Source of the DNA: a virus
Direction: 5' to 3' (one strand)
DNA length: 50,863 bases
IMG/VR virus record: IMGVR_UViG_3300021061_000022
Coordinates: 1-50,863 of that record
Part shown: positions 23,759-30,847 of the stretch, piece after piece
Layout: each line of letters starts with the position of its first letter
Position numbering within the stretch: position 1 is the stretch's first letter
Made by a program: the position numbers and the translations under genes
The notes under the pieces: generated by a model
Told to the model about the DNA's origin: nothing
Database searches by the model: none
Seen by the model: the letters and a program-made list of their open reading frames with translations, nothing else

Positions 23759-23878
23759 TCAGTCCCCTTCGGGGATCAACTGCACCGCGCCCTCATCGGT
23801 CAGCAGCGTGATGCCGTCCGCGTCGATCGTGACTTCACGAATCGTCATGCCCACGAGCGTGTTGAGATCGCTACGCAT
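23759..23878 (-). CDS. 39-residue hypothetical protein
   Basis: A 39-codon frame overlapping the upstream gene by eight bases. It reads MRSDLNTLVGMTIREVTIDA then a second strand pair and ends LIPEGD on a CCCC-TTCG-GGGG hairpin (23763-23774). Looks like a tiny beta-hairpin protein; similar short frames are annotated in other phages as unknowns. Confidence 0.55.
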   Translation of the reverse strand: MRSDLNTLVGMTIREVTIDADGITLLTDEGAVQLIPEGD

Positions 23879-24305
23879 AGTTCGCGTCTCCCTCGGGTGA
23901 GTTGTTCACTTCGCGCCGCCGGTCCCCGCCGAGGCGGCCACGCCCGTCCTGCACCCCGTACAGCCGGAGGAGCCGCACGAAGTACGTGCGCTGCATCCCG
24001 AGCGATGCGGCCGCGCGCGTGCGATGCCCGTCGTGCGCGGCCAGCGCCTCCGCCAGCAGATCGCGCTTGAAGGCGAGCACCCGGCGCTCGTAGGCGTTGA
24101 TACCAGGCGTCATCAGCGTGATCCGGGGCGTCTGGCGGCGACGAGCTCCGCCGGCCGGCACAGACGCCGCGTGTGGACTCGCCGGGCTGGCGTGGAGGCC
24201 ACTTTTCTTCCGGCCCAATACCCTACTGGCGGGGTCGGGCCGATCGCCCGCCACAGCGCCTTGTAGCTCGTCACACGCGGGGACGGTGGATAACTGGCGT
24301 CTCAC
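23871..24305 (-). CDS. Fis-type helix-turn-helix protein
   Basis: Encodes 144 residues from GTG (GTGA overlap with the methyltransferase stop). The first 75 residues are low in structure; residues 82-125 (AFKRDLLAEALAAHDGHRTRA then ASLGMQRTYFVRLLRLYGV) match the Fis/NtrC C-terminal HTH (HTH_8). It would bind DNA as a dimer. Without an ATPase domain it probably acts as a small regulator or architectural protein. Confidence 0.82.
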   Translation of the reverse strand: MRRQLSTVPACDELQGAVAGDRPDPASRVLGRKKSGLHASPASPHAASVPAGGARRRQTPRITLMTPGINAYERRVLAFKRDLLAEALAAHDGHRTRAAASLGMQRTYFVRLLRLYGVQDGRGRLGGDRRREVNNSPEGDANYA

Positions 24306-25027
24306 GGGCGTCGCTCCGCGACGGGCTCGCCCGCGAACAGGACTTCTTGGCGAAGTCTTTTGACCGCGATCTCGCAGTACCTCGGCTCGATCTCGATCCC
24401 GATGGCGCGCCGGCCGAGGTTCTTGGCGGCGTGCAGGGTCGTGCCCGACCCCGAGAAGGGCTCTAGGATCAGATCGCCGGGACCGCTTTCGCGGATGATC
24501 CGCTCGATGAGCGCAATCGGCTTTTCGGCGGCGTGGCCGTTGGGGCGGGCACTCGCCCACTGAGCGCGCCAGATGTCTGGAAGGCCACGGTTCGGAATCG
24601 CGAAGCCGTCATGCGCGAACAGCGCGACGAGTTCATACGATGGCCGCAGCCCCTGCACGCCGCCGGGGCCGATCCACTCCTTGTCCCACACGAGCAGAGA
24701 TTCGATCGGCCACAGCGCCTCGTAGGCGGCTCTGGCGAGGATCGGGAAGCTGCGCCACGAGTTGAAGATCCACGCCGCGCCTTGCCGTGATTGCGTGAGA
24801 CGGTACGCCTCACGAATCCATGAGGCGTACCACCGCGCCCCGTTCATCAGGTCGCCCCACCCGCCCGCCTTGCCCTCCTGCGCGGTCGATGCGAGGCCGA
24901 AGGAGTACGGCGGGTCCGTGACGACCAGATCGACGCTCGGCAGTAACGGCATGATGTCGAGCGCGTCCCCGCAGTAGAGCGTGATCCCCGGCTCCTCGTG
25001 AAACAGGTAGTCGCGGAGGGACTTCAT
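24302..25027 (-). CDS. DNA methyltransferase (N6-adenine or N4-cytosine, beta class)
   Basis: Encodes 241 residues. Motif IV DPPY lies at 38-41 (VVTDPPYSFG), after LYCGDALDIMPLLP. The S-adenosylmethionine motif I, FSGSGTT (191-197), comes late, which is the beta order. The short target-recognition region lies between (about 60-170). ATGA-coupled to the GcrA-like gene. Likely protects phage DNA from restriction or alters host regulation; without a neighbouring matching nuclease it looks solitary. Confidence 0.92.
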   Translation of the reverse strand: MKSLRDYLFHEEPGITLYCGDALDIMPLLPSVDLVVTDPPYSFGLASTAQEGKAGGWGDLMNGARWYASWIREAYRLTQSRQGAAWIFNSWRSFPILARAAYEALWPIESLLVWDKEWIGPGGVQGLRPSYELVALFAHDGFAIPNRGLPDIWRAQWASARPNGHAAEKPIALIERIIRESGPGDLILEPFSGSGTTLHAAKNLGRRAIGIEIEPRYCEIAVKRLRQEVLFAGEPVAERRP

Positions 25028-25452
25028 GCGAACTGCGTCCGCTTGAAGCTGCCCGCCGCCGTCAGCGAGTGCGCCTCTTTCGCCAGCAGGCTCGGCGTGC
25101 GGGCGCCGCCGGCTCCGCGCCGCGAGCGCATCTCGATCCCGTCCTTCCGCATCCGCGAGACCTGGTGATCGAGCGTCCCCGGCCGCACCTTGAAGTCCCG
25201 GCAGATCGCCGCCACCGCGTCGCCGGCATTCCACCGCTGCGCCAGCAGCGCCGTCCGCTCCTCGGTCCACACGACGCGCCGCCCGATCTTCGCCACCGGC
25301 CCGAGCGGCACCGCCGCCGCAGGCGGCGCCCAGGAAGGCGTGAGGACCGCCGTGACGCTCTTGCCGTGGATGCAACTGACCACCCGGACCTGCTGGTAGC
25401 CGTCCGAGTCCGTCGCTTCGCGGATGATTCCGCAGGCCATGACGTCGTGCAT
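25024..25452 (-). CDS. GcrA-like HTH regulator
   Basis: Encodes 142 residues. Residues 58-105 (VVWTEERTALLAQRWNAGDA followed by VAAICRDFKVRPGTLDHQV) match a GcrA-type opening: W-T-x-E-R, then a helix-turn-helix and a basic patch (RMRKDGIEMRSRR). GcrA of Alphaproteobacteria reads DNA methylation with sigma-70. The gene is directly upstream of, and coupled to, a DNA methyltransferase. The HTH could also be of a generic resolvase type. Confidence 0.72.
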   Translation of the reverse strand: MHDVMACGIIREATDSDGYQQVRVVSCIHGKSVTAVLTPSWAPPAAAVPLGPVAKIGRRVVWTEERTALLAQRWNAGDAVAAICRDFKVRPGTLDHQVSRMRKDGIEMRSRRGAGGARTPSLLAKEAHSLTAAGSFKRTQFA

Positions 25453-25859
25453 CAGGCGCCCTCGACGGGCGAAGAAACGGCGGCGTGTTCACGCTGTGCG
25501 TCGATCAGGCGCTTGGCTTCGTCGAGCGCGGCTTTCGTGCCGACCAGCCAGCCGCCCGCCTCGCGGTACACCATGCAGGCGTGGCCCGCCGGCATATCCG
25601 CGAGCACGATGCCGTCGCCGCGCCAGAACACGGCGTTGCCGAGTCTGAGCAGCGTCGGCTTCGCGTCCTCGCCGTCGTCGTCCTCGTCGAAGCCGGCCGC
25701 CTTAACCAGCGCCGAGTAGATCGCATTCCCGAGCTTCGTGCGCTCCTGCTCGGCTTCCGCGCGCGCCTCGGGACCGAGCCACGAGAACCACTGCGTGACA
25801 ATGTCGAGCGCCGTGTCGTGCAGCGAGTCCATCGCCGCGCGCGCCATCGCGTCGTTCAT
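25452..25859 (-). CDS. Hypothetical protein, acidic middle
   Basis: Encodes 135 residues. GGAGGG eight bases before the ATG at 25859 decides the start; a GTG at 25919 with a GTGA overlap is an alternative. N-terminal helices with WFSWLGPEARAEAEQER, an acidic stretch FDEDDDGEDA, then a strand-rich end (AHACMVYREAGGWLVGTKAAL). Ends SPVEGA from the hairpin repeat. Unknown. Confidence 0.7.
   Translation of the reverse strand: MNDAMARAAMDSLHDTALDIVTQWFSWLGPEARAEAEQERTKLGNAIYSALVKAAGFDEDDDGEDAKPTLLRLGNAVFWRGDGIVLADMPAGHACMVYREAGGWLVGTKAALDEAKRLIDAQREHAAVSSPVEGA
25455..25471. repeat. Early-operon hairpin repeat
   Basis: Copy of GGCGCCCTCGACGGGCG at the extreme 3' end of the 135-residue gene, three bases before its stop. 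Confidence 0.8.
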
Positions 25860-25915
25860 TCCCCTGCCCTCCGTCCGTTCGTCGTTCACCACCACGCCCC
25901 GCGCGCAGCGCGCCC

Positions 25916-26311
25916 TCACAAGGCCACCGCCCGCGCAGCAATCTGCCGCATGTACTCCCGGAACAACTCCCGGTGCCCCTGGATCTCGAGCGCGCACCGC
26001 CCGCACGTCTCCCCGTTCCGCCGCCCCGCCGCCCACTCGTGCGGACACGTCGCCCGCCGCCGCAGCGCCGGAATCTGGCACCCGGAGCACAGCCGCTTGC
26101 CGCGGTCCTCGAGACAGGGCGTGTCGTCCTCGAATGCGCGGACGGACGAGTCGTGCGAGCCGCAGGCGTAGCAGTGCTGCACGGGCGTCCACGCGCCGCG
26201 GCTGCGCTCGTCGCGGATCTTGATGCACGCCAGGCACCGCTCCGGGTCCGGGTGTGTCTCGCTCTCGGGCTCGAGCGCAGGCGCTTCCGTGTCGCGTCGA
26301 ATGCGGCTCAT
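25916..26311 (-). CDS. Multi-zinc-knuckle protein
   Basis: Encodes 131 residues with five Cys groups: CLACIK, CYACGSHD, a single C, CSGCQ, and CPHEW plus CGRCALE. This is enough for two or three zinc sites. ATGA overlap with the replication gene. Such proteins downstream of replication initiators may bind nucleic acid; role not known. Confidence 0.75.
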   Translation of the reverse strand: MSRIRRDTEAPALEPESETHPDPERCLACIKIRDERSRGAWTPVQHCYACGSHDSSVRAFEDDTPCLEDRGKRLCSGCQIPALRRRATCPHEWAAGRRNGETCGRCALEIQGHRELFREYMRQIAARAVAL

Positions 26312-26922
26312 CGGCGCACCGCCTTTCGCTCCTCGCCGTTCTGACGCCACATGTCGGCCTTCGCGACCCAGCGGCGCAAACGCTCCCGAAGGTTCAGCCG
26401 CGCGATCTGCGCTGGCGTGAACTTGCCTTGTACGTGCGCCATGTTTTTGCTGGCTTGCACGAGCAGGTCGAGCTTCGGATAGCCGTCCCGCAGACTGATC
26501 CACCAGTCCGGGACCGATAGCCACTCGGTACGAAAGGGCTCAGGACAGGCTTGCAAGAACTCGAAGTCGGCTGAAAGCAACAGCCCTTTCGCCTTGTCCA
26601 AGTCTTCCTGAGACAACGTCCTTGGCGTCTTAGAACTGCTCTTTGGAGCTTCTAGAAACTTAGAACCAACAGCACTTGCTGCTTTAAGGGTCGAAAAGAC
26701 CCCACCGTTTTGTGACACGTCACGTGACTCGTCACGTGACCTATGCCTCTGCTGCCGCTCCCGATCGTTGGCGCGTCGAGCCTCGATCTCTGCTTCGACG
26801 GACGAAAAGTAGCCACCGGCATACAGGCGAGCGATGTGCGCTCCAGCCGTTGCCTGGGTGTCTTTGTCGTACCGCTCGAACAGCTCGACGGCCTTCAAGA
26901 GCAGTTCGACCTCTGGCTTCAC
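26308..26922 (-). CDS. Replication initiation-type protein (carries candidate origin)
   Basis: Encodes 204 residues: helical N-terminus (ELLLKAVELFERYDKDTQA), basic/Ser-rich linker (ARRANDRERQQRHRSRDE) and a helical C-terminus (DFEFLQACPEPFRTEWLSVP and LNLRERLRRWVAKADMW). No nuclease or ATPase motif. The shape and early-operon place suggest an initiator or helicase-loader akin to lambda O, whose gene also contains the origin. The codons for the linker form palindromic repeats. Base composition from 26560 to 26710 is clearly richer in A/T than neighbours. Confidence 0.62.
   Translation of the reverse strand: MKPEVELLLKAVELFERYDKDTQATAGAHIARLYAGGYFSSVEAEIEARRANDRERQQRHRSRDESRDVSQNGGVFSTLKAASAVGSKFLEAPKSSSKTPRTLSQEDLDKAKGLLLSADFEFLQACPEPFRTEWLSVPDWWISLRDGYPKLDLLVQASKNMAHVQGKFTPAQIARLNLRERLRRWVAKADMWRQNGEERKAVRR
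26560..26745. other. Candidate origin of replication
   Basis: Two perfect 10-bp palindromes GTCACGTGAC (26719-26728 and 26731-26740), 12 bp apart, plus a partial copy TGTGACAC just before. They lie inside the replication gene. Directly to the left is a stretch of about 130 bases unusually rich in A/T for this genome. Iterons plus an unwinding region inside an initiator gene is the lambda O arrangement. Confidence 0.55.
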
Positions 26923-27269
26923 TCAGCCACCGTTGGCAGCCGGGCGCCCTTGCGTCGATTGCACGGGCCGCAGAGGGCCTGAAGGTTCTCGAGGTCGTCA
27001 CTGCCGCCGCGGGACCACGCGATGATGTGGTCCATCTGGAGGTCGTGGGTTCGCCCGCAGTGCTGACACACGCGGTCACGTTCGATCACCGCGTCTCGCA
27101 CGGACTCCGGGATCGGTGGCCGAGATGGTCGCGGTCGGGAGCAGCGCGGCCGGCGGTTCCGGCAGTAGAACCGGAACATCTCGGTGACGACGAGGGCGCG
27201 GTCCTCGGGCGAGAGCGTCAGTAGCAGCCGCTCGACCTTGGCATGTACGGCGGTCGCTCGCGGCGTCAC
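26919..27269 (-). CDS. HNH endonuclease
   Basis: Encodes 116 residues from GTG (GTGA). The nuclease core is in the C-terminal half: RDRVCQHCGRTHDLQMDHI, AWSRGGSDDLENLQALC, GPCNRRKG, i.e. CxxC, D-H, N and CxxC of a zinc-supported ββα-Me finger. The N-terminus is helical (KVERLLLTLSPEDRALVV). Nicks or cuts DNA; phage HNH proteins act in packaging, homing or defence. Confidence 0.88.
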   Translation of the reverse strand: MTPRATAVHAKVERLLLTLSPEDRALVVTEMFRFYCRNRRPRCSRPRPSRPPIPESVRDAVIERDRVCQHCGRTHDLQMDHIIAWSRGGSDDLENLQALCGPCNRRKGARLPTVAE

Positions 27270-27340
27270 GCGGCCACCGGGGTAACTGGCTGCCCGAACT
27301 GACTATGAAAATGCACTCGGATTCTAAAAAAGGGGGTCAT
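27266..27340 (-). CDS. 24-residue linker peptide between two HNH genes
   Basis: A 24-codon frame beginning MTPFFRIRVHFHSQFG, with an ATGA overlap to the upstream HNH stop and a GTGA overlap to the downstream HNH start. It is richer in A/T than its neighbours. It may serve only to pass ribosomes along by coupling. Confidence 0.38.
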   Translation of the reverse strand: MTPFFRIRVHFHSQFGQPVTPVAA

Positions 27341-27708
27341 TGCGCCTCCCGCGCCGCGAACTTGTTGGCGGCGGTCACGATGCGGAAATCAAATCGCTCG
27401 GCGCCGAGCGGGGTGACGACGAGGCGGCCCGTCGCATAGTCGAAGTCCGTCCGGTCATGGCAGGCACGACAAACGGCCACGAGATTCGACGGGTCGGAGA
27501 GCGGGCCACCAGCCGATCGTTTGACGACGTGATGCGGGTCCACGGCGATCGCACGGCAGCGGCGGCCCTCGAGGACGACTTCGCAGCGGCCGGCGGCCCG
27601 CTGGAACACGAGCGCGACGGCCTGCTTGTAGGGGCGGTCCTGGCGTCTCCGCTTCCGGCTGACCGGACGGAGCGGGCGCCCTCGACGGGCGGGCGCTGCG
27701 CGCCTCAC
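27337..27708 (-). CDS. HNH endonuclease next to broken cytosine methyltransferase
   Basis: Encodes 123 residues from GTG (GTGA). A basic start (RRAAPARRGRPLRPVSRKRR, carrying the hairpin repeat) precedes the core: RCEVVLEGRRCRAIAVDPHH, VVKRSAGG, DPSNLVAVCRACHDRTD. C...C, D-x-H-H, N and CRACH match HNH. The pairing with a methyltransferase gene recalls a restriction-modification-like pair, though phage HNH genes are common alone. Confidence 0.86.
   Translation of the reverse strand: MRRAAPARRGRPLRPVSRKRRRQDRPYKQAVALVFQRAAGRCEVVLEGRRCRAIAVDPHHVVKRSAGGPLSDPSNLVAVCRACHDRTDFDYATGRLVVTPLGAERFDFRIVTAANKFAAREAQ
27674..27691. repeat. Early-operon hairpin repeat
   Basis: Exact copy of GGGCGCCCTCGACGGGCG inside the first codons of the HNH gene, close to the methyltransferase stop. 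Confidence 0.8.
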
Positions 27709-28234
27709 GGATTCGCCTCGAAGAACGCGCGGGCGAAGTTCGGCGGGGTGATCGCGTCCCGCGGGCTGGCGTTCTCCAGCTTCGTCTGCCAGGTGGACGG
27801 CTTCGTGCGGCGCCCGACGGTGTACATCGGCGGCGTGAAGCGGCCCCAGAGGCCGGTCGGCTTCTCTCCCGCGTCGCCGTACTCCCACTGGCGGAACTTC
27901 CACGCGGGCGGGCCGAGATAGCGCCGCAGTTTGTTCATCGGGTTCTCGAGCGCCCACCACACCGGCCGGTAGATCACCACCGCACGCAGGCAGGCATCCA
28001 CGACCGACAGGGCGGCCCGGAGCTCGTCCTCCGTCGGTTCGTAGCGGTTGCGCGCGTACGAGAACACCGTGCAGGGCGGCGCCGCGAGGATGCCGTGGAC
28101 CCGCAGGCGCTCGTACCGCAGCAGGCGAACATCGTTCGGGAGATCGAATCCCCGGACGTCGTACCCCGCCAGCTTGTAGGGTCCGACCACAAGCCCGTCC
28201 CCGCACACAGATCGAGCACCACGCGGTGTCTCAC
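27705..28234 (-). pseudogene. DNA cytosine methyltransferase-like gene with one-base frameshift
   Basis: Frame one starts at a coupled GTG and reads VRHRVVLDLCAGTGLWSDP, a SAM-binding motif I. It is then out of register. The next frame supplies PYKLAGYDVRGFDLP, HGILAAPPCTVFS (motif IV PPC), and VVIYRPVWWALENPMNK, then GLWGRFTPP. One extra C in the run at 28179-28181 (plus-strand G run) would restore a 176-residue protein. Either a sequencing slip, a real pseudogene or a phase-variable run. Confidence 0.85.
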
Positions 28235-28500
28235 CGCCGCGCCCCGCCGTTCGACGGCGCCGACGGCGTCCCTTCGGGACGGGCGTTCTCCCGACGCAGG
28301 GCGCGAATCGCGGCGACGCGCACGTTCTCGGGCAGGCGCCCGAACAGCTCGACGCACAGCCGCTCGAGATCGCCGATCGCGTTGCCGGTGCCGCCCATGA
28401 TCTCGATGGCCTTGAAGGCCACGCGGATCTGCGCTTCCTGCTCCGGTGTCGCGCAGGACGCCACGATCTTCCGCCAGAGGGCGTCCGCCTGATGGCTCAC
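28231..28500 (-). CDS. Helical hypothetical protein
   Basis: Encodes 89 residues, ATGA-coupled upstream. Two amphipathic helices (PEQEAQIRVAFKAIEIMGG, GDLERLCVELFGRL) and an end RPEGTPSAPSNGG encoded by a TTCG hairpin. No motif recognised. Confidence 0.68.
   Translation of the reverse strand: MSHQADALWRKIVASCATPEQEAQIRVAFKAIEIMGGTGNAIGDLERLCVELFGRLPENVRVAAIRALRRENARPEGTPSAPSNGGARR
28266..28281. repeat. Early-operon hairpin repeat, GTCCC-TTCG-GGAC form
   Basis: GCGTCCCTTCGGGACG near the 3' end of the 89-residue gene, identical to 23518-23533. Confidence 0.75.
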
Positions 28501-28673
28501 GCGATCCTCACCGCGCAGAAGTCACACTCGCGCGTCCCCGGCGGGACCAGGACGCGGGCCAGCCGGACCAGCGCGGCCCCCAGCCGGAGGTCGTGGGCGC
28601 AGTCCGCGCACAGCGTCGCCTCCGGGGAGCGATACACCGGGACCAGCGGGCGCCCTTCGGGCGGGGCGCTCAT
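28497..28673 (-). CDS. Zinc-ribbon small protein
   Basis: Encodes 58 residues with CADCAHDL and CDFCAVRI, two CxxC pairs 26 residues apart. ATGA overlaps on both sides. The hairpin repeat here lies in the first codons (APPEGRP). Confidence 0.7.
   Translation of the reverse strand: MSAPPEGRPLVPVYRSPEATLCADCAHDLRLGAALVRLARVLVPPGTRECDFCAVRIA
28648..28663. repeat. Early-operon hairpin repeat, CGCCC-TTCG-GGCG form
   Basis: GGGCGCCCTTCGGGCG at the start of the 58-residue zinc-ribbon gene. Confidence 0.75.
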
Positions 28674-28816
28674 CGCAGCACCCGGAAGACATTGCCGGCG
28701 ACGATCAGCCCGACGATGGCGGTCCACGTCTGCCACGACCACGGATCGAACTTCGTGATGGCCGACACGACCACGCCGACGAGCACCCCGAACGCGGCGC
28801 CGAGCAGAACGCTCAT
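28670..28816 (-). CDS. Two-helix membrane protein
   Basis: Encodes 48 residues: SVLLGAAFGVLVGVVVSAI and TWTAIVGLIVAGNVF are two transmembrane segments joined by TKFDPWSWQ. ATGA on both sides. Function unknown. Confidence 0.68.
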   Translation of the reverse strand: MSVLLGAAFGVLVGVVVSAITKFDPWSWQTWTAIVGLIVAGNVFRVLR

Positions 28817-29142
28817 GCGTGCCTCCCCGTCGCGAAGCGACGCCCCTGCGGTTTCCACTTCGACACCCGCCCCTCGGTCATCACGTAGGCGAGCGCCCGC
28901 GCCGTCGTCCACGCGAGCCGTTCCCGCCCCGCCTCGGCCCTGACCCAACTGAGCACCGCGTCGTCGTCCATCGGCACCGGCCCCTCGGGGACTTGCGACG
29001 AGGGCGCGGGGCGGAAATGGGCGATGTGCGCGAGCGCCTCACGCATGCGCTGCTGGCCGGGCGCTGACAGCGGCGTCGCCGGACGGGCGCCGCCGAGCGT
29101 CGTGGAGAAGCGCACCTTGGTCCGGGCGTAGCGGCCGCTCAT
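28813..29142 (-). CDS. Hypothetical protein, possible DNA-binding C-terminus
   Basis: Encodes 109 residues. Basic unstructured N-terminus, then VLSWVRAEAGRERLAWTTAR and ALAYVMTEGRVSKWKPQGRR, which could be a winged-helix-like unit. ATGA-coupled upstream. Confidence 0.68.
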   Translation of the reverse strand: MSGRYARTKVRFSTTLGGARPATPLSAPGQQRMREALAHIAHFRPAPSSQVPEGPVPMDDDAVLSWVRAEAGRERLAWTTARALAYVMTEGRVSKWKPQGRRFATGRHA

Positions 29143-29306
29143 GTGAGGCCATCCTCGGGGAGCGGGCTAACCACTACGTAGGAGCCGTCCTCCAGTTTGC
29201 GGATCACGCGATAACCGCACCGAGTCATCAACCCGTTCGCGAACACGCAAAACCCCGCCTCCAACTGCTCGGGCGTCACAATGCGGATGTGCTCCTGCGT
29301 GCTCAC
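29139..29306 (-). CDS. 55-residue hypothetical protein
   Basis: A 55-codon frame from GTG with GTGA and ATGA overlaps at its two ends. It reads EHIRIVTPEQLEAGFCVFAN, then GYRVIRKLEDGSYVVVSPLP: a small alpha/beta unit. The coupling and composition mark it as real. Confidence 0.62.
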   Translation of the reverse strand: MSTQEHIRIVTPEQLEAGFCVFANGLMTRCGYRVIRKLEDGSYVVVSPLPEDGLT

Positions 29307-29416
29307 GCATTCCCTCCGCCCGTTAGGCGAGCCGGCTGTCCGGTTCCGCGCGTCACCGTCAAGGCGTAGCTTTCATCCGGGCGGACCTTCGTGGGGACCA
29401 TCCCGCCGGCCCTCAT
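29303..29416 (-). CDS. 37-residue hypothetical peptide
   Basis: A 37-codon frame (MRAGGMVPTKVRPDESYALT to start), ATGA upstream and GTGA downstream. Ends GQPARLTGGGNA. Too short for family assignment. Confidence 0.5.
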   Translation of the reverse strand: MRAGGMVPTKVRPDESYALTVTRGTGQPARLTGGGNA

Positions 29417-29568
29417 CGGCGGCCATCCAGCAGCGCGACGAGCGCGGTGAAGCACGCGACCGCGGTAGCCGACGCCGCGCTCGCCGGGAATCCGGTCAGC
29501 GCGCAATAGACGGCCCCCGCCGCAGCGACGGCCGACCACATCGCCCACAAGAACGCGAGCCAGCTCAC
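29413..29568 (-). CDS. Small membrane protein
   Basis: Encodes 51 residues from GTG (GTGA). WLAFLWAMWSAVAAAGAVYC and SATAVACFTALVALL are two transmembrane segments. Unknown role. Confidence 0.65.
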   Translation of the reverse strand: MSWLAFLWAMWSAVAAAGAVYCALTGFPASAASATAVACFTALVALLDGRR

Positions 29569-29759
29569 GCCGCCCCCTCCGAGTCGCTGGACGACTTCTG
29601 GCGGGACTTGTGCGACCGGATGCCCTGTTCCTTGCGGGCCGCCCGTTTCGACGGCTCCACGGACGCGCAGCGGACGCACACGTACCCGGCGGGCCGATAC
29701 GGCAGGCTCGGCCACCGCATCTCGCCGCACGCGGTACAGCGGGTCTCAAACGTCGGCAT
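29565..29759 (-). CDS. Zinc-ribbon small protein downstream of ERF
   Basis: Encodes 64 residues: FETRCTACGEMRWPSLPYRP and VCVRCASV give a zinc ribbon of the 'regulatory protein, FmdB-like' spacing, then a Lys/Arg/Ser tail. TGATG overlap with the ERF stop. Confidence 0.74.
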   Translation of the reverse strand: MPTFETRCTACGEMRWPSLPYRPAGYVCVRCASVEPSKRAARKEQGIRSHKSRQKSSSDSEGAA

Positions 29760-30847
29760 CAGAACGGCACCTCCGTCTGCGTCCGCCGCTGCTCCCGCCA
29801 GTCCTTCACGCCCTGCTCGTCGCCCATCGCGAGGTACAGGGCGCGCAGCTTCTTGAGGTCCGTGTCCTTCGCGTTGAACAACTGGCCGCCGAGGAAGTCA
29901 CGCGAGAGCGCGTCCCGCTCGTCGGTCGTGAAGTTGTGGCGCTTGAGGCCGCGGGCGATGCCGCCCTGGAACCGGACGCGGTTCCGCTCCTCGGGGGCGT
30001 CGTCGTCTGGCGCATCGAGCGCGGACGCCGGCACCGTCTCCACGCGCCGCCCCGCCGTCGCGAGCGGGGAGACGCCCTTGGCGGCGACGCCCTCGTACTC
30101 GAACGGCGGATCCGCGTTGACGTCGTGCGGAATGTCGCCGTCCGACTCGAGCCCGACGAGGTTCGTGTTGCGCCCGTTCGTCTCGATGGCCGGCGTCACC
30201 GCCACCTTGGCGTCGCACATCTTTTCCGCTCGCCCGGCGAGCGCCAGATCGAACGTGCTGGCCTTGCGCCCGTCGCTGAACTCCACGTCGAAGCGCGTCC
30301 ACGCCTTCCCGGTCTTGGCGCTGGTGCCCTTCTGGGTGTGGACGGCGACGATGCGGAGGGCGCCGGATGGCTCGGGCGCGGTGGCAGGCGCGGCCTTCGG
30401 GCGCTCGGCGCGCTCCTTCTTCGGCGGGGCGTCCTCGCGCTCGGGATCGTCCCCGGTCGGCATCAGGAACGTCTTGAGCAGGAAGTACTTCTCCCCGCCC
30501 GTCATCGCCTTGTAGAGCCCCTTGTCCTCCTTGTCCGTGCCGGCGCCCGCCCACTTCCGCGTCAGTTCCTCGCCCGACTCGCCGTCGAGGAACGTGAACG
30601 ACATGGCGAGCGTCGTCAGGACCGAGCCCTTGTCCCCGACCGGGACGCGATCCGCGGACTCCACGGAAGGAATCAGCATCACCTTCCGGTCGGCGAGCTC
30701 CTTGCGGATGACGCCGGCAATGTCGGCCTCGGTCGCGTAGTCGTAGCCGTGGAAGTCGTTGCGCCCCCGCTTCGGGACGCGCTCGACGGCGGCCATGACT
30801 TCGGCCAGCTTCGTGACGAGGGTTTTGGGCGTGCCGTTGGCGCTCAT
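29759..30847 (-). CDS. erf: ERF-family single-strand annealing protein
   Basis: Encodes 362 residues. The ERF core spans about 1-140: LVTKLAEVMAAVERVPKRG, NDFHGYDYATEADIAGVIRK, ADRKVMLIPSV, then GTDKEDKGLYKAMTGGEKYF and LLKTFLMPTGDD. An acidic/Pro linker follows, then a second unit (RIVAVHTQKGTSAKTGKAWT) resembling an OB-like domain, and a C-terminal helical region. ERF anneals complementary single strands in phage recombination and genome circularisation. ATGA-coupled to a zinc-finger gene upstream. Confidence 0.9.
   Translation of the reverse strand: MSANGTPKTLVTKLAEVMAAVERVPKRGRNDFHGYDYATEADIAGVIRKELADRKVMLIPSVESADRVPVGDKGSVLTTLAMSFTFLDGESGEELTRKWAGAGTDKEDKGLYKAMTGGEKYFLLKTFLMPTGDDPEREDAPPKKERAERPKAAPATAPEPSGALRIVAVHTQKGTSAKTGKAWTRFDVEFSDGRKASTFDLALAGRAEKMCDAKVAVTPAIETNGRNTNLVGLESDGDIPHDVNADPPFEYEGVAAKGVSPLATAGRRVETVPASALDAPDDDAPEERNRVRFQGGIARGLKRHNFTTDERDALSRDFLGGQLFNAKDTDLKKLRALYLAMGDEQGVKDWREQRRTQTEVPF

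Noticed and set aside
26719-26740. Possible CRISPR-like repeat
   Set aside because: Only two units, palindromic, no spacers of fixed length; fits iterons better.
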